Source: Hyphomicrobiales bacterium (GTDB lineage Bacteria > Pseudomonadota > Alphaproteobacteria > Rhizobiales > Methyloligellaceae). From it: a stretch of 35,722 nt of DNA. The notes below the pieces were generated by a model, which had not been told where the DNA came from, ran no database searches, and saw only the letters and a list, made by a program, of their open reading frames with translations. This document shows positions 1-7,529 of this stretch, piece by piece (positions within the stretch are counted from its first letter, which is position 1; every line of letters starts with the position of its first letter). The stretch spans positions 1 to 35,722 of the forward strand of contig JANQLP010000072.1 of assembly GCA_028280515.1 (NCBI GenBank), in the 5' to 3' direction. The position numbers and the translations under genes were made by a program.

Positions 1-98
1 AACGCATAAAGATGCTCTAACACTTAAAGATATAGAGCAAATTTATCCGATTAGGTTGAAACAGGGTGAGTCAACCTAATCGGATTTTGCTCTAGGCG
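1..98. repeat. Left copy of a 98-bp terminal inverted repeat with an internal palindrome
   Basis: Bases 1-98 are the exact reverse complement of 35623-35720 (base i pairs with 35721-i; identity ends at base 99). Inside it, 33-59 and 71-94 form a long imperfect palindrome: arms begin TAGAGCAAA and share TCCGATTAGGTTGA, around an 11-nt loop at 60-70. This resembles the dispersed intergenic palindromic repeats common in Hyphomicrobiales. The repeat continues to the window edge, so its full length is unknown. The outer end of the palindrome (CTA at 92-94) supplies the stop codon of the IclR gene. Confidence 0.9.
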
Positions 99-901
99 CC
101 GGATTGTTCCCGGCGCATCAAGCGGGCGATCTGCTTGGCGGCATGCTTGAGGGCGGGCAAACGCGCAACCGCGTCCTTCATCTTGATGCGGAGTTTCGGC
201 CCGTGGAGCGCGAGACCGGCACAGAACCGACCGGCAGGATCGACAATCGGAACGGCAACGGCGACAAGGCCTTCGATGAACTCCTCATTGTCCGTCGCGT
301 AGCCGCGCTTGCGGATCTTCGCAAGCTCGGCCTTGAGCTTCTCGACGGAGACGATCGACCTGCGGGTGTACTTGCTCAACTCCAGGCTATCGAGAACGCG
401 ATCCGCCATTTCCGAGTCGAGGTGGCTCAGATAGAGTTTTCCGCTCGCGGTGCAATGCATCGGCACATGCGTTCCCGCCGGCAGCTGAAGGCGCAGAGGC
501 CATTGCGACTCGACGCGCTCGGCATAGATCATGCGCGCGCCGTCGGGTACGGATATGTTGCAGGTTTCGCCGACCTGCTCCACCAGCTTTTCCATAATTG
601 CCCGGCGATCCAGGTCGAAATGCGAGCCGGAGAAGATCTGTCCGGCCAGCTCAAACAGCCGCGGCCCGCCGAGCAACCGCTTGCCGTCGATCTCATACTG
701 AAGGAGCCGCTCCTCCAACAGCATCTTGCAAAGACGGTGGGTAGTGGCGGCGGGCAACCCGACAATGCGCGAAATCTGGGCCGCGGTCATGGGAGAGTTG
801 GCGCGCACCACCGCTTCAATGATCGCGAAGACGCGCAGAAACGATGTGCCCTTGTCTCGCGTCACCGGCTTTTCAGCGATATCGTAAGTCGTGTCTTTCA
901 C
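92..901 (-). CDS. IclR-family transcriptional regulator
   Basis: A 269-residue protein of normal IclR length. Residues about 20-80 form the winged helix-turn-helix (MTAAQISRIVGLPAATTHR). Residues about 90-260 are the IclR effector-binding domain, with the typical CTASGKLYLSHL and RGYATDNEEFIEGLVAVAVP stretches. Proteins of this family bind short palindromes and are usually switched by a small metabolite. It lies downstream of, and in the same direction as, the TRAP genes and close to the GMC oxidoreductase, so it is the likely local regulator of both (inference). The start is a GTG at 901 with a poor ribosome site, so the true start may be a few codons inside. The TAG stop lies in the terminal palindromic repeat. 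Confidence 0.9.
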   Translation of the reverse strand: MKDTTYDIAEKPVTRDKGTSFLRVFAIIEAVVRANSPMTAAQISRIVGLPAATTHRLCKMLLEERLLQYEIDGKRLLGGPRLFELAGQIFSGSHFDLDRRAIMEKLVEQVGETCNISVPDGARMIYAERVESQWPLRLQLPAGTHVPMHCTASGKLYLSHLDSEMADRVLDSLELSKYTRRSIVSVEKLKAELAKIRKRGYATDNEEFIEGLVAVAVPIVDPAGRFCAGLALHGPKLRIKMKDAVARLPALKHAAKQIARLMRREQSGA

Positions 902-1212
902 CTACGGGCAATTCCCGAACCAGCTTCCGCACCCAAAAAGATCAATCGGCTCATCGTCCAAATTGCCTAAAAAGAAGGCAATTTCTCATTCGATTTCAAT
1001 TACCTGTCGCATGGCCACCTTTGACATGCAAGGCCGTGACAAGATGGCCGGGGGCGAAGCTACATCACCAAGAAAATTGGTCAATAAACAATTCCGACGC
1101 ACCGCACACCTGGCCCGCGCGTGCGCCTGGTACTCGCGGGCAAGGCCTGGAGATGGCGGCACCGTCCGTCTCGACGGCCGGTGCGCGCGCAGCATGATCC
1201 GTGACCGCGGTG
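902..1212. other. Intergenic region between the IclR gene and dctM
   Basis: This 311-bp stretch holds no convincing gene. It must contain the end of the dctPQM transcript and the promoter of the IclR gene. The only clear structure is the inverted repeat at 960-984, listed separately. I found no strong T-rich hairpin terminator after dctM. Confidence 0.5.
960..984. promoter_or_regulatory. Candidate IclR operator (8-bp inverted repeat)
   Basis: A perfect inverted repeat, AAATTGCC-N9-GGCAATTT, sits 59 bp upstream of the IclR GTG. Its A/T-rich palindromic form and place fit autoregulation by an IclR-type protein. No second copy was seen in the dctP/GMC intergenic region, so a role there is not supported by this motif. 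It could also be a simple hairpin. Confidence 0.35.
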
Positions 1213-2577
1213 CTATCGGCCGCTTCCCTGGAAGCTGACCAGATAGGTGGACAGCTCTGGGATCAGCGCAACAACGATCCATACGGCGGTCAGCGCCAGA
1301 AGGTAGGGCACCGTGTATTTCAGGATCCTGAAGTACGGTATGCCCGTTATGCCGCTAGCAACATACAGGTTGAGCCCGTATGGCGGCGTAATGAACCCGA
1401 TGGCATCTCCGATCAGGAAGATGACCGCGAAATGGATAGGGTCCACACCCATGCCTGCCGCAATCGGCGCCAGGATCGGGGCAAGAATGATCGTGTTCGG
1501 AAGACTCTCCAGAATCGTTCCCGCGATCAGCACGATGCCCATGCAGGCAAACAGGATTGCGTAGTATCCGCCGAGATTGGAGAGCATTTCGGTCACGAAT
1601 GCGTTTGCGCCCAGCAGCGACAGCAGTTGCTGCATGACCACCGATATTGCGATCAACGGGCAGAGCATTCCGGTGATCTGTCCGGATCGCATAATGATGT
1701 CGGGCAGTTCCTTGAATGAGAAGCCCGGAACCAGCAGCGATGAAGCCGAACTGGCCCCATCAAGGCTTCCGTCCCGCGGAAGGTTCAACCGTTTCGCAAA
1801 CGGATACATGAACAAGCCAACCAGCAGACAGAAGCCCGCGGTGACGCCGGCCGCTTCGGTGGGCGAGAACTTGCCGGTATAAATCCCCCACACCACAAGG
1901 CCGATGGCAAAAAAGCCGAGCCATGCGCCGATGGCGGAGCTGACAATCCGGCTGAGCTGAAGCTTGATGATCTCGCCCCAGCCGAACCTCTTGCACATCG
2001 CCCAGCACGCGAGCTGCATGGCGACGACCATCATGATGCCGGGGATCATGCCGCCGAGAAACAGATCACTGATCGAGAGGTTCAAAAGGAAACCGTATAC
2101 GATGAAGATGATGCTCGGCGGAATGATGATGCCGACCGTCCCGCCGGCGGCGACGGTTGCCGCGGCGAAATTGGGATCGTATTTGGTCTTGGTCATCTCC
2201 GGGTGCATGATCGACCCGATCGTCGCCGTCGTCGCGGAGTTCGAGCCGGAGATGGCGGCGAACATGCCGCAGGCGCCGAGCGCCGACATGCCCATGCCGC
2301 CGCGCACCCAGCCAAGCACCGCGTAGGCGAAGTCCGACATTCGCTTGGCGATGCCGGCATGATTGATCAGGTCGCCGGTGAGAATGAACAGCGGCAGGGC
2401 CAGCAGTCCGAAGAAGTTCAAGCCTTCGTAAAGCGTCACGCCGATGTTCGCGAGCGTGAAATCAATGACAATGCTGACGCCGACCACCCACAGACTGATG
2501 ATCAGGAAAATCGGAATCCCCATCACAAAGAGAATGGTGACGCCGATCGAGATGAGTGCGATCCACAAACCTTCCAT
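1213..2577 (-). CDS. dctM: TRAP transporter large permease subunit (DctM family)
   Basis: A 454-residue integral membrane protein with about 12 hydrophobic segments, the usual size for DctM. Family landmarks are GGTVGIIIPPSIIFIVYG near residue 145 and GFITPPYGLNLYVASGITG near 400. DctM is the ion-coupled transport channel of tripartite ATP-independent periplasmic systems and works with the small subunit and a periplasmic binding protein. The ATG at 2577 has an AAGGAGG ribosome site about 10 nt ahead. It follows dctQ by only 15 nt, so both are on one leftward mRNA. The substrate cannot be read from the permease; the adjoining GMC dehydrogenase suggests an alcohol, polyol or related acid. Confidence 0.93.
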   Translation of the reverse strand: MEGLWIALISIGVTILFVMGIPIFLIISLWVVGVSIVIDFTLANIGVTLYEGLNFFGLLALPLFILTGDLINHAGIAKRMSDFAYAVLGWVRGGMGMSALGACGMFAAISGSNSATTATIGSIMHPEMTKTKYDPNFAAATVAAGGTVGIIIPPSIIFIVYGFLLNLSISDLFLGGMIPGIMMVVAMQLACWAMCKRFGWGEIIKLQLSRIVSSAIGAWLGFFAIGLVVWGIYTGKFSPTEAAGVTAGFCLLVGLFMYPFAKRLNLPRDGSLDGASSASSLLVPGFSFKELPDIIMRSGQITGMLCPLIAISVVMQQLLSLLGANAFVTEMLSNLGGYYAILFACMGIVLIAGTILESLPNTIILAPILAPIAAGMGVDPIHFAVIFLIGDAIGFITPPYGLNLYVASGITGIPYFRILKYTVPYLLALTAVWIVVALIPELSTYLVSFQGSGR

Positions 2578-2592
2578 GATGCTGCCCCCTCC

Positions 2593-3108
2593 TTAAGCGT
2601 TCGTCTCGTCGGCGACTTTGACCGGCAGGGGTTCGCGGTTGCGGAACTTGCTGATGTCCTCGAGGAGATTTCGGAGCACGCGGTAGATCACCAATCCGAA
2701 ACCGATCGGGGTGGCCAGGTAGAACCACCATTGCTGCATGTCGTCGGTGCCCTGAACGATCGCGAAGTTGTCTCTTGCAATCATCACCTGCTCCACCGCG
2801 TAGTAGATGACGAGGAGCGAAAACCCGATCCAGACGAGATGATCGACGACCAGGCAGAAGAACTGCCCCGTGTAGGGAAGCCTCATACGGAATTCTTCGA
2901 AACGGAGGTGACTGCGCAGCTTGCAGTTGTAGGCGCAGCCGATCCAGGTGACCCAGAGAAACAGGTATATCGGGATCGTTGAGCTCCACGGCGCCTGCTG
3001 GCCGAACGCAAAACGGCGGATGACCTCGACGAAAATGATCGCCGTCATCACGACGTAGCTGAAGAGAATGATGATCTTCTCTATGTTGTCGTCAAGCCAC
3101 TTGAACAT
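2593..3108 (-). CDS. dctQ: TRAP transporter small permease subunit (DctQ family)
   Basis: A 171-residue membrane protein with four predicted transmembrane helices, beginning MFKWLDDNIEKIIILF. It shows the DctQ pattern WSSTIPIYLFLWVTWIGCAY in the second helix region. The start at ATG 3108 is preferred over the longer frame to 3150 because GAGGGGG lies just upstream at suitable spacing. DctQ couples the binding protein to the DctM channel. It lies between dctP and dctM, the standard TRAP order. About 170 nt separate it from dctP, enough for an mRNA hairpin that would let the binding protein be made in excess (inference). Confidence 0.9.
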   Translation of the reverse strand: MFKWLDDNIEKIIILFSYVVMTAIIFVEVIRRFAFGQQAPWSSTIPIYLFLWVTWIGCAYNCKLRSHLRFEEFRMRLPYTGQFFCLVVDHLVWIGFSLLVIYYAVEQVMIARDNFAIVQGTDDMQQWWFYLATPIGFGLVIYRVLRNLLEDISKFRNREPLPVKVADETNA

Positions 3109-3279
3109 TTCGACACCCCCTCTTGGAAATAGATTGCAACGTTCTCGCACCGCGCACCGGCGCGGAGAAACTCACGTGCGTGACATGGCTTGTGCGGGAC
3201 CTGCCCTCCCTCTGTAGGCCTGTGCGCTGCCCCGGAACGCAGCCCGGGACAGCGCCCAGATCTTAAGGCGTTGCAAGCC

Positions 3280-4512
3280 TCAGGAGGATTTCCACCACCG
3301 GCGCGGTTCGACATTCTCCGCGAGAGTGTCCTTCGGAATCTCCCGGGCGATGTCGTAGATGAACTTGTAGGTGTCCATCCCGCCGGACCAACCGTTCAGG
3401 CGCTCGCGCCACTTGGCCCAGGGCTCGGGCTGGAACTCCGGCGAACACATCTGCTCCGCTTCCTTCTTGGCCTCGTCCGACAGCCACGCCACGCGGACAC
3501 CATGCTTCGCAAATAACGTGTTGGGCAGCTGTGGGTCGGAGAAGCCGACCGTGTTCACCAGCGAGGCCTCGTTGGCGGCCTGCACGTGAACCTGCGTCAA
3601 GAAGGCGGATTCCATGACGGCGTCCTGAAGCTCACCGCCCAGAGAATCGAACTTCTTGCCGTTCATGGCGGTGTGCTCGGTTCCGCAGAAGAACTCGAGG
3701 TTCACACATTGCGAGACGACCGGCGACATATTGGCGTAGGCCACGGCCGCCGCCCATGTCTCGGCGCCGTCGATCAACCCCTGCTTCAGGCCGTCGAGCG
3801 TCTCTGCCCACGCAATCGGCGTCGGGTTCAGGTTCATGAGCTGCATGGCGATCCGGCCAAGCTGCGTGCCCGTGACACGGTTCTTCGTGCCGGCGAGATC
3901 CGTCACGCTTTTGACAAGCGGCTTGTCCTTCCAGCCCAGTCCCAGCTGTATGCCGCGCAGTTCCGCGTGGCTGAAGAGAAACTCGATATTGTGGCGCTTC
4001 CGCATCTGGTCGCGCAGCACTTTCTGGCTGCCCGGATGGTAAAGGAAGTAGTACTGCGAGGCCCGGCTCGGGAACATGTAGGCGTAGTCGAGCACGTTGA
4101 GATAAGGCGCACCGCCGGCCGAATTCTGTGTCGAGGCCGCGTAAAGATCGACGATGCCCTGCTGGGTTTTCTTCACGCAGTCGAGCTGTCCGCAGATCTG
4201 GTTGTTGCCGATGAACTCGATGCGGATCGCACCGTCCGTGCGCTCCTCCAGGTCATTGACGAACTGCAGGCAGCCTGCCCGCTCGATCAGGAGATTTCGC
4301 TCGTTGAAGCCTGCCGCACCGAATTTCAGTGTGTGTTTCGGCTCGGTCTTGAAGCGCTTCTCGTAAGTCGAATTCGCAGCCTCGGCAAGACGTGAGAATG
4401 TAACAGCCCCGGTCAGGCCACCCGCCGCAAGCAGCGTTGACGTGATGCCGAAGTGTTTGGTCAGCCTCAGGAGATCGCGACGCGAGACCCCCTGCAATTT
4501 ATCGAGCAACAT
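3280..4512 (-). CDS. dctP: TRAP transporter periplasmic substrate-binding protein (DctP family), Tat-type signal
   Basis: A 410-residue binding protein. The N-terminus carries a twin-arginine pattern (VSRRDLLRLTKHFG) followed by a hydrophobic stretch and an ALA-like cleavage area, so it is probably exported folded by Tat. The DctP fold is seen in the ligand-Arg region GTKNRVTGTQLGRIAMQLM and in LDGLKQGLIDGAETW. At 410 residues it is longer than the usual 320-340. I chose ATG 4512, with GGGAGG 7-12 nt upstream, over a GTG at 4533 that would place that ribosome site inside the gene. It is first in the leftward dctPQM operon and divergent from the GMC oxidoreductase gene. The substrate is unknown. 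Confidence 0.9.
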   Translation of the reverse strand: MLLDKLQGVSRRDLLRLTKHFGITSTLLAAGGLTGAVTFSRLAEAANSTYEKRFKTEPKHTLKFGAAGFNERNLLIERAGCLQFVNDLEERTDGAIRIEFIGNNQICGQLDCVKKTQQGIVDLYAASTQNSAGGAPYLNVLDYAYMFPSRASQYYFLYHPGSQKVLRDQMRKRHNIEFLFSHAELRGIQLGLGWKDKPLVKSVTDLAGTKNRVTGTQLGRIAMQLMNLNPTPIAWAETLDGLKQGLIDGAETWAAAVAYANMSPVVSQCVNLEFFCGTEHTAMNGKKFDSLGGELQDAVMESAFLTQVHVQAANEASLVNTVGFSDPQLPNTLFAKHGVRVAWLSDEAKKEAEQMCSPEFQPEPWAKWRERLNGWSGGMDTYKFIYDIAREIPKDTLAENVEPRRWWKSS

Positions 4513-4680
4513 TCCATTTCCTCCCTTTCTCACTCATCAAAAATGAGATTAATTTTTTCATTATTGCACTCATTCATGCGGATATGCAACTCTGTTGGCT
4601 GGCCACACATGACGAAGCCGGTTCACGGGTGAAGCACGGGCGCTTAACCTGCCAGCGAACGGTTCGTAAGGGAGGACTGG
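4513..4680. promoter_or_regulatory. Divergent promoter region between dctP and the GMC oxidoreductase
   Basis: This 168-bp region must hold promoters for both directions. Its dctP-proximal half is A/T-rich. CACTCAT occurs at 4531-4537 and again at 4567-4573, and ATGAG at 4543-4547 forms a hairpin or operator-like pair with CTCAT at 4533-4537. AATGA and TCATT at 4542-4562 form another weak pair. These repeats are candidate regulator sites, but none is strong on its own. Confidence 0.35.
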
Positions 4681-6309
4681 GTGACACAATCGGTTGGGGT
4701 TTTTGATTACATCGTCGCCGGCGCCGGGTCCGCCGGCTGTGTTCTGGCCAATCGGCTCAGCGCCGACGGCCGCTTCAGGGTTCTGTTGCTCGAAGCCGGC
4801 GGGCGTGACATCAATCCGTGGATTCACGTACCCGTTGGCTACTTCAAGACGCTGCACAATCCCAAGACGGACTGGTGCTACAAGACGCAGGCTGACCCCG
4901 GCCTCAATGGACGCAGCATCGACTGGCCGCGCGGGCGCACCCTTGGCGGATCGAGCTCCATCAACGGGCTGCTCTACATCCGCGGACAACGCGAGGACTA
5001 CGATCACTGGCGCCAGCTCGGCAATACCGGCTGGTCGTACGACGACGTGCTGCCCTACTTCCGGCGCTCCGAGGACCAGGAGAACGGCGAGTGCGAATTT
5101 CACGGCGCCGGAGGCCCCCTATCGGTCTCCAACATGCGGGCCCACCGCAATGTGTGCGAGGCGCTCATCGATGCGGCCGGAGAGATCGACATTCCGCGCA
5201 ACGACGACTTCAATGGAGCGACGCAGGAAGGTGCGGGTTATTTTCAGCTTACGGCACGAAACGGGCGTCGGTGCTCAACGGCGGTTGCCTATCTCAACCC
5301 CGCGCGCGGCCGCGCCAACCTGAAGATCGTCACCAACGCGCATGTGGAGACTCTTCTGTTCGCGGACGAGGACAGTACCGAGGTCAAGGGCATCAATTTC
5401 AACATCAACGGCCGCCCGCATCACGCGACGCTGCGCCCGGGCGGCGAGGTCGTGCTGTGCGCCGGCGCGATCGGCTCACCGCAGGTGTTGCAGCTCTCGG
5501 GCGTCGGCCCGGGCGATGTGCTGCAGCAGAACTCGATCAAGGTACGCAAGGAGCTGAAAGGCGTTGGCAAAAACCTTCAGGACCATCTCCAGATCCGGAT
5601 GATTTACGAGGTCAACGTTCCGACGCTCAATGACGAAATCAACAACTTCTTCCGGCGCACGTTGATCGGCATGCAGTATGTGTTCGCGCGAAAGGGGCCG
5701 ATGGCCATGGGCGCGAGCCAGGTATGCATCTTCTGCCGGACCCGCGAGGAGCTCGAAAGGCCGGATATCCAGTTCCATTTTCAGCCGCTGAGTGCCGACA
5801 AGCCCGGCATCGAGATGCATCCGTTCTCCGGCATCACCATGTCCGTGTGTCAGCTTCGGCCCGAAAGCCGCGGCCGCATCGACATCGTCTCTCCGGACCC
5901 GCACGCGCATCCGGAAATCCACCCCAACTATCTTGCCGAGAAGACCGATCAGGAGACCGCTGTCGCCGGCATGCGCGTGTCACGATCCCTCACCGAAACC
6001 GATGCCATGTCGAAATACATCGTGCGCGAAGTGCTCCCCGGGGAAAAGACGCAGAGCGATGAGGAGTTGCTGGATATGGCGCGCAACATCTCGCAGACGA
6101 TCTATCATCCCACGAGCACCTGCAAGATGGGCCGCAAGGACGATGCCATGTCGGTGGTCGACGAGCGCTTGCGCGTTCATGGGCTGAAGGGCGCGCGGAT
6201 CGCCGATGCCTCGATCATGCCGGTCATCGTGTCGGGCAACACCAACGCACCCACAATCATGATCGGCGAGAAGGCCAGCGCCATGATGCTCGAGGATGCC
6301 GCGACCTAG
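4681..6309 (+). CDS. GMC-family FAD-dependent oxidoreductase (choline/alcohol dehydrogenase-like)
   Basis: A 542-residue flavoprotein of the glucose-methanol-choline family. The FAD-binding GAGSAGCVLANRL motif is near residue 15. GMC signature 1 (RGRTLGGSSSINGLLYIRG) is near 85 and signature 2 (GAIGSPQVLQLSGVGP) near 263. The C-terminal catalytic His (YHPTSTCKMG) and Asn (SGNTNAPTIMIGEKA) are both present. It should oxidise a primary alcohol to an aldehyde with FAD in the cytoplasm. The GTG start has AGGGAGG 6 nt ahead. Its divergent position next to a TRAP system and an IclR gene suggests that it oxidises the imported compound. It resembles BetA-type enzymes, but no betaine-aldehyde dehydrogenase or choline regulator is nearby, so choline is not assumed. 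Confidence 0.92.
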   Translation: MTQSVGVFDYIVAGAGSAGCVLANRLSADGRFRVLLLEAGGRDINPWIHVPVGYFKTLHNPKTDWCYKTQADPGLNGRSIDWPRGRTLGGSSSINGLLYIRGQREDYDHWRQLGNTGWSYDDVLPYFRRSEDQENGECEFHGAGGPLSVSNMRAHRNVCEALIDAAGEIDIPRNDDFNGATQEGAGYFQLTARNGRRCSTAVAYLNPARGRANLKIVTNAHVETLLFADEDSTEVKGINFNINGRPHHATLRPGGEVVLCAGAIGSPQVLQLSGVGPGDVLQQNSIKVRKELKGVGKNLQDHLQIRMIYEVNVPTLNDEINNFFRRTLIGMQYVFARKGPMAMGASQVCIFCRTREELERPDIQFHFQPLSADKPGIEMHPFSGITMSVCQLRPESRGRIDIVSPDPHAHPEIHPNYLAEKTDQETAVAGMRVSRSLTETDAMSKYIVREVLPGEKTQSDEELLDMARNISQTIYHPTSTCKMGRKDDAMSVVDERLRVHGLKGARIADASIMPVIVSGNTNAPTIMIGEKASAMMLEDAAT

Positions 6310-6359
6310 CGGATATCTGTGCAGTCTCGTCACCTCGATCCGATTTGATCGAAAAGGCT

Positions 6360-6722
6360 CTAATCCCGCGGCGTACCTTTCAGTTCTTTCGTTTCCGGGT
6401 CGTACTTGCCTTCCAATTCGTCCATACAGCTTTGCGACCACAACGGCACGCCTGCGATGTAACCGGCGCGACCGAGAAGATGCGCGGCGATCGGCGCCGT
6501 AAAGAGCAGAAACACAAGCCCCGCCATGGCGCGCGCGGCGACCTCCAGCTGCTGTGCTTCGAGCGCCAACGCAATGAGGATCAGTCCGGCGCCAAGAGTT
6601 CCCGCTTTGGTGGCGGCGTGCATGCGCACATACAGATCAGGCAAGCGAACAAGGCCAATCCCCGCGATCAGGGAGAAGGCTGCGCCGATGATGATGATCA
6701 CACCGCCGATGAATTCGATCAC
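6360..6722 (-). CDS. mrpG: Monovalent cation/H+ antiporter subunit G
   Basis: A 120-residue membrane protein with three hydrophobic segments and the MnhG/PhaG hallmark RLPDLYVRMHAATKAGTLGA. It is the last gene of the mrp operon. It starts with GTG at 6722 and overlaps the mrpF stop by 4 nt (GTGA), so translation is coupled. MrpG is a small structural subunit of the hetero-oligomeric Na+(K+)/H+ antiporter in the inner membrane. The C-terminus is polar. It converges with the GMC gene, with 50 bp between them. Confidence 0.93.
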   Translation of the reverse strand: MIEFIGGVIIIIGAAFSLIAGIGLVRLPDLYVRMHAATKAGTLGAGLILIALALEAQQLEVAARAMAGLVFLLFTAPIAAHLLGRAGYIAGVPLWSQSCMDELEGKYDPETKELKGTPRD

Positions 6723-7054
6723 TTTTCGTCTCCTGATTCAGAGCCCGGCGCCGCGGGATCAGGTTTTTTCATTTGCGCGCTTCGATAGATGTAGCGCGCG
6801 AAAGCAACGGTCGCCAGAAAGCCCACCAGCGCCAGTGCGATTGCAACGTCGAGATAGGCATATTCTTTCGTTGCCACGGCGATGACGCCAATGAACGCGA
6901 TCCCCAACAATGCCAGCATGTCCAGGGCGACGACCCGGTCGGCCAGGGTCGGTCCGCGCAACAACCTGAAAACGGTCAGCGCCAAAGAGATGAACATCGC
7001 GCCGAGTGCAATGTTGACGGACCAGTCAAGGAAGCGTGCGCCGAATTCCTCCAT
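6719..7054 (-). CDS. mrpF: Monovalent cation/H+ antiporter subunit F
   Basis: A 111-residue protein with three transmembrane helices and the MnhF/PhaF signature RGPTLADRVVALDMLA near residue 30. I start it at ATG 7054 (MEEFGARFLDW), four nt after the mrpE stop. The longer frame to 7135 would run far into mrpE and has no hydrophobic or family sequence there. The C-terminal tail is polar and charged. It is part of the seven-subunit Mrp complex. Confidence 0.92.
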   Translation of the reverse strand: MEEFGARFLDWSVNIALGAMFISLALTVFRLLRGPTLADRVVALDMLALLGIAFIGVIAVATKEYAYLDVAIALALVGFLATVAFARYIYRSAQMKKPDPAAPGSESGDEK

Positions 7055-7058
7055 AGCG

Positions 7059-7529
7059 CTACTCAACGACCTCCTTGATAAGACGCTCGAAACCGTCCTT
7101 GATTTCGCGGCGCAGCGCCGCCGGATCGTCCACATTCATGGCGTGAATATAGAGGGTGGATCGGTCCGTCGACACGTCAACGCTGAGCGTACCGGGCGTC
7201 AGGCTGATCAGATTGGCGAGCAGCATCACTTCCACATCGTGTTCCACGTCCAGGGGAAGCGCAATAATCGCCGGCCGAAAATCCATTTTTGGGCTGATTG
7301 TATCGCGCGCCACCCGCACGGCAGACAAAACCAACTCTGCCACAAAAAGCCAAATGAGGCGCAGGATGCGAATGGGACGGTTGAAGTTATGTTCGTCGAA
7401 CCTGTGCCGGACCAGCCACAGCGAGAAAAACCCGAGCGCAAAACCCACCATCAGGTTCGCCGGCTCGAAGCTGGCGGTTACGGCGCCCCAGACGAGCGCG
7501 AGAATGAGATTGAGCAAAAACAGGTTCAT
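7059..7529 (-). CDS. mrpE: Monovalent cation/H+ antiporter subunit E
   Basis: A 156-residue MnhE/PhaE protein: two N-terminal transmembrane segments and a cytoplasmic domain containing LTPGTLSVDVSTDRSTLYIH, typical of the family. Its ATG overlaps the mrpD stop by 4 nt (ATGA). AAGGAGG near its 3' end may act as the ribosome site for mrpF. Subunit E is not a proton pump itself but is part of the assembled antiporter. Confidence 0.92.
   Translation of the reverse strand: MNLFLLNLILALVWGAVTASFEPANLMVGFALGFFSLWLVRHRFDEHNFNRPIRILRLIWLFVAELVLSAVRVARDTISPKMDFRPAIIALPLDVEHDVEVMLLANLISLTPGTLSVDVSTDRSTLYIHAMNVDDPAALRREIKDGFERLIKEVVE

Noticed and set aside
2203-2982. Long rightward frame opposite dctM/dctQ
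   Set aside because: Asp/Arg/His-rich shadow without a domain; the leftward TRAP frames are clearly real.
6335-6362. Degenerate copy of the terminal palindrome after the GMC gene
   Set aside because: It shares only ATCCGATT and a few other bases (GATCCGATTTGATCG, CTCTA) and has no second arm; chance or a different repeat family is equally likely.
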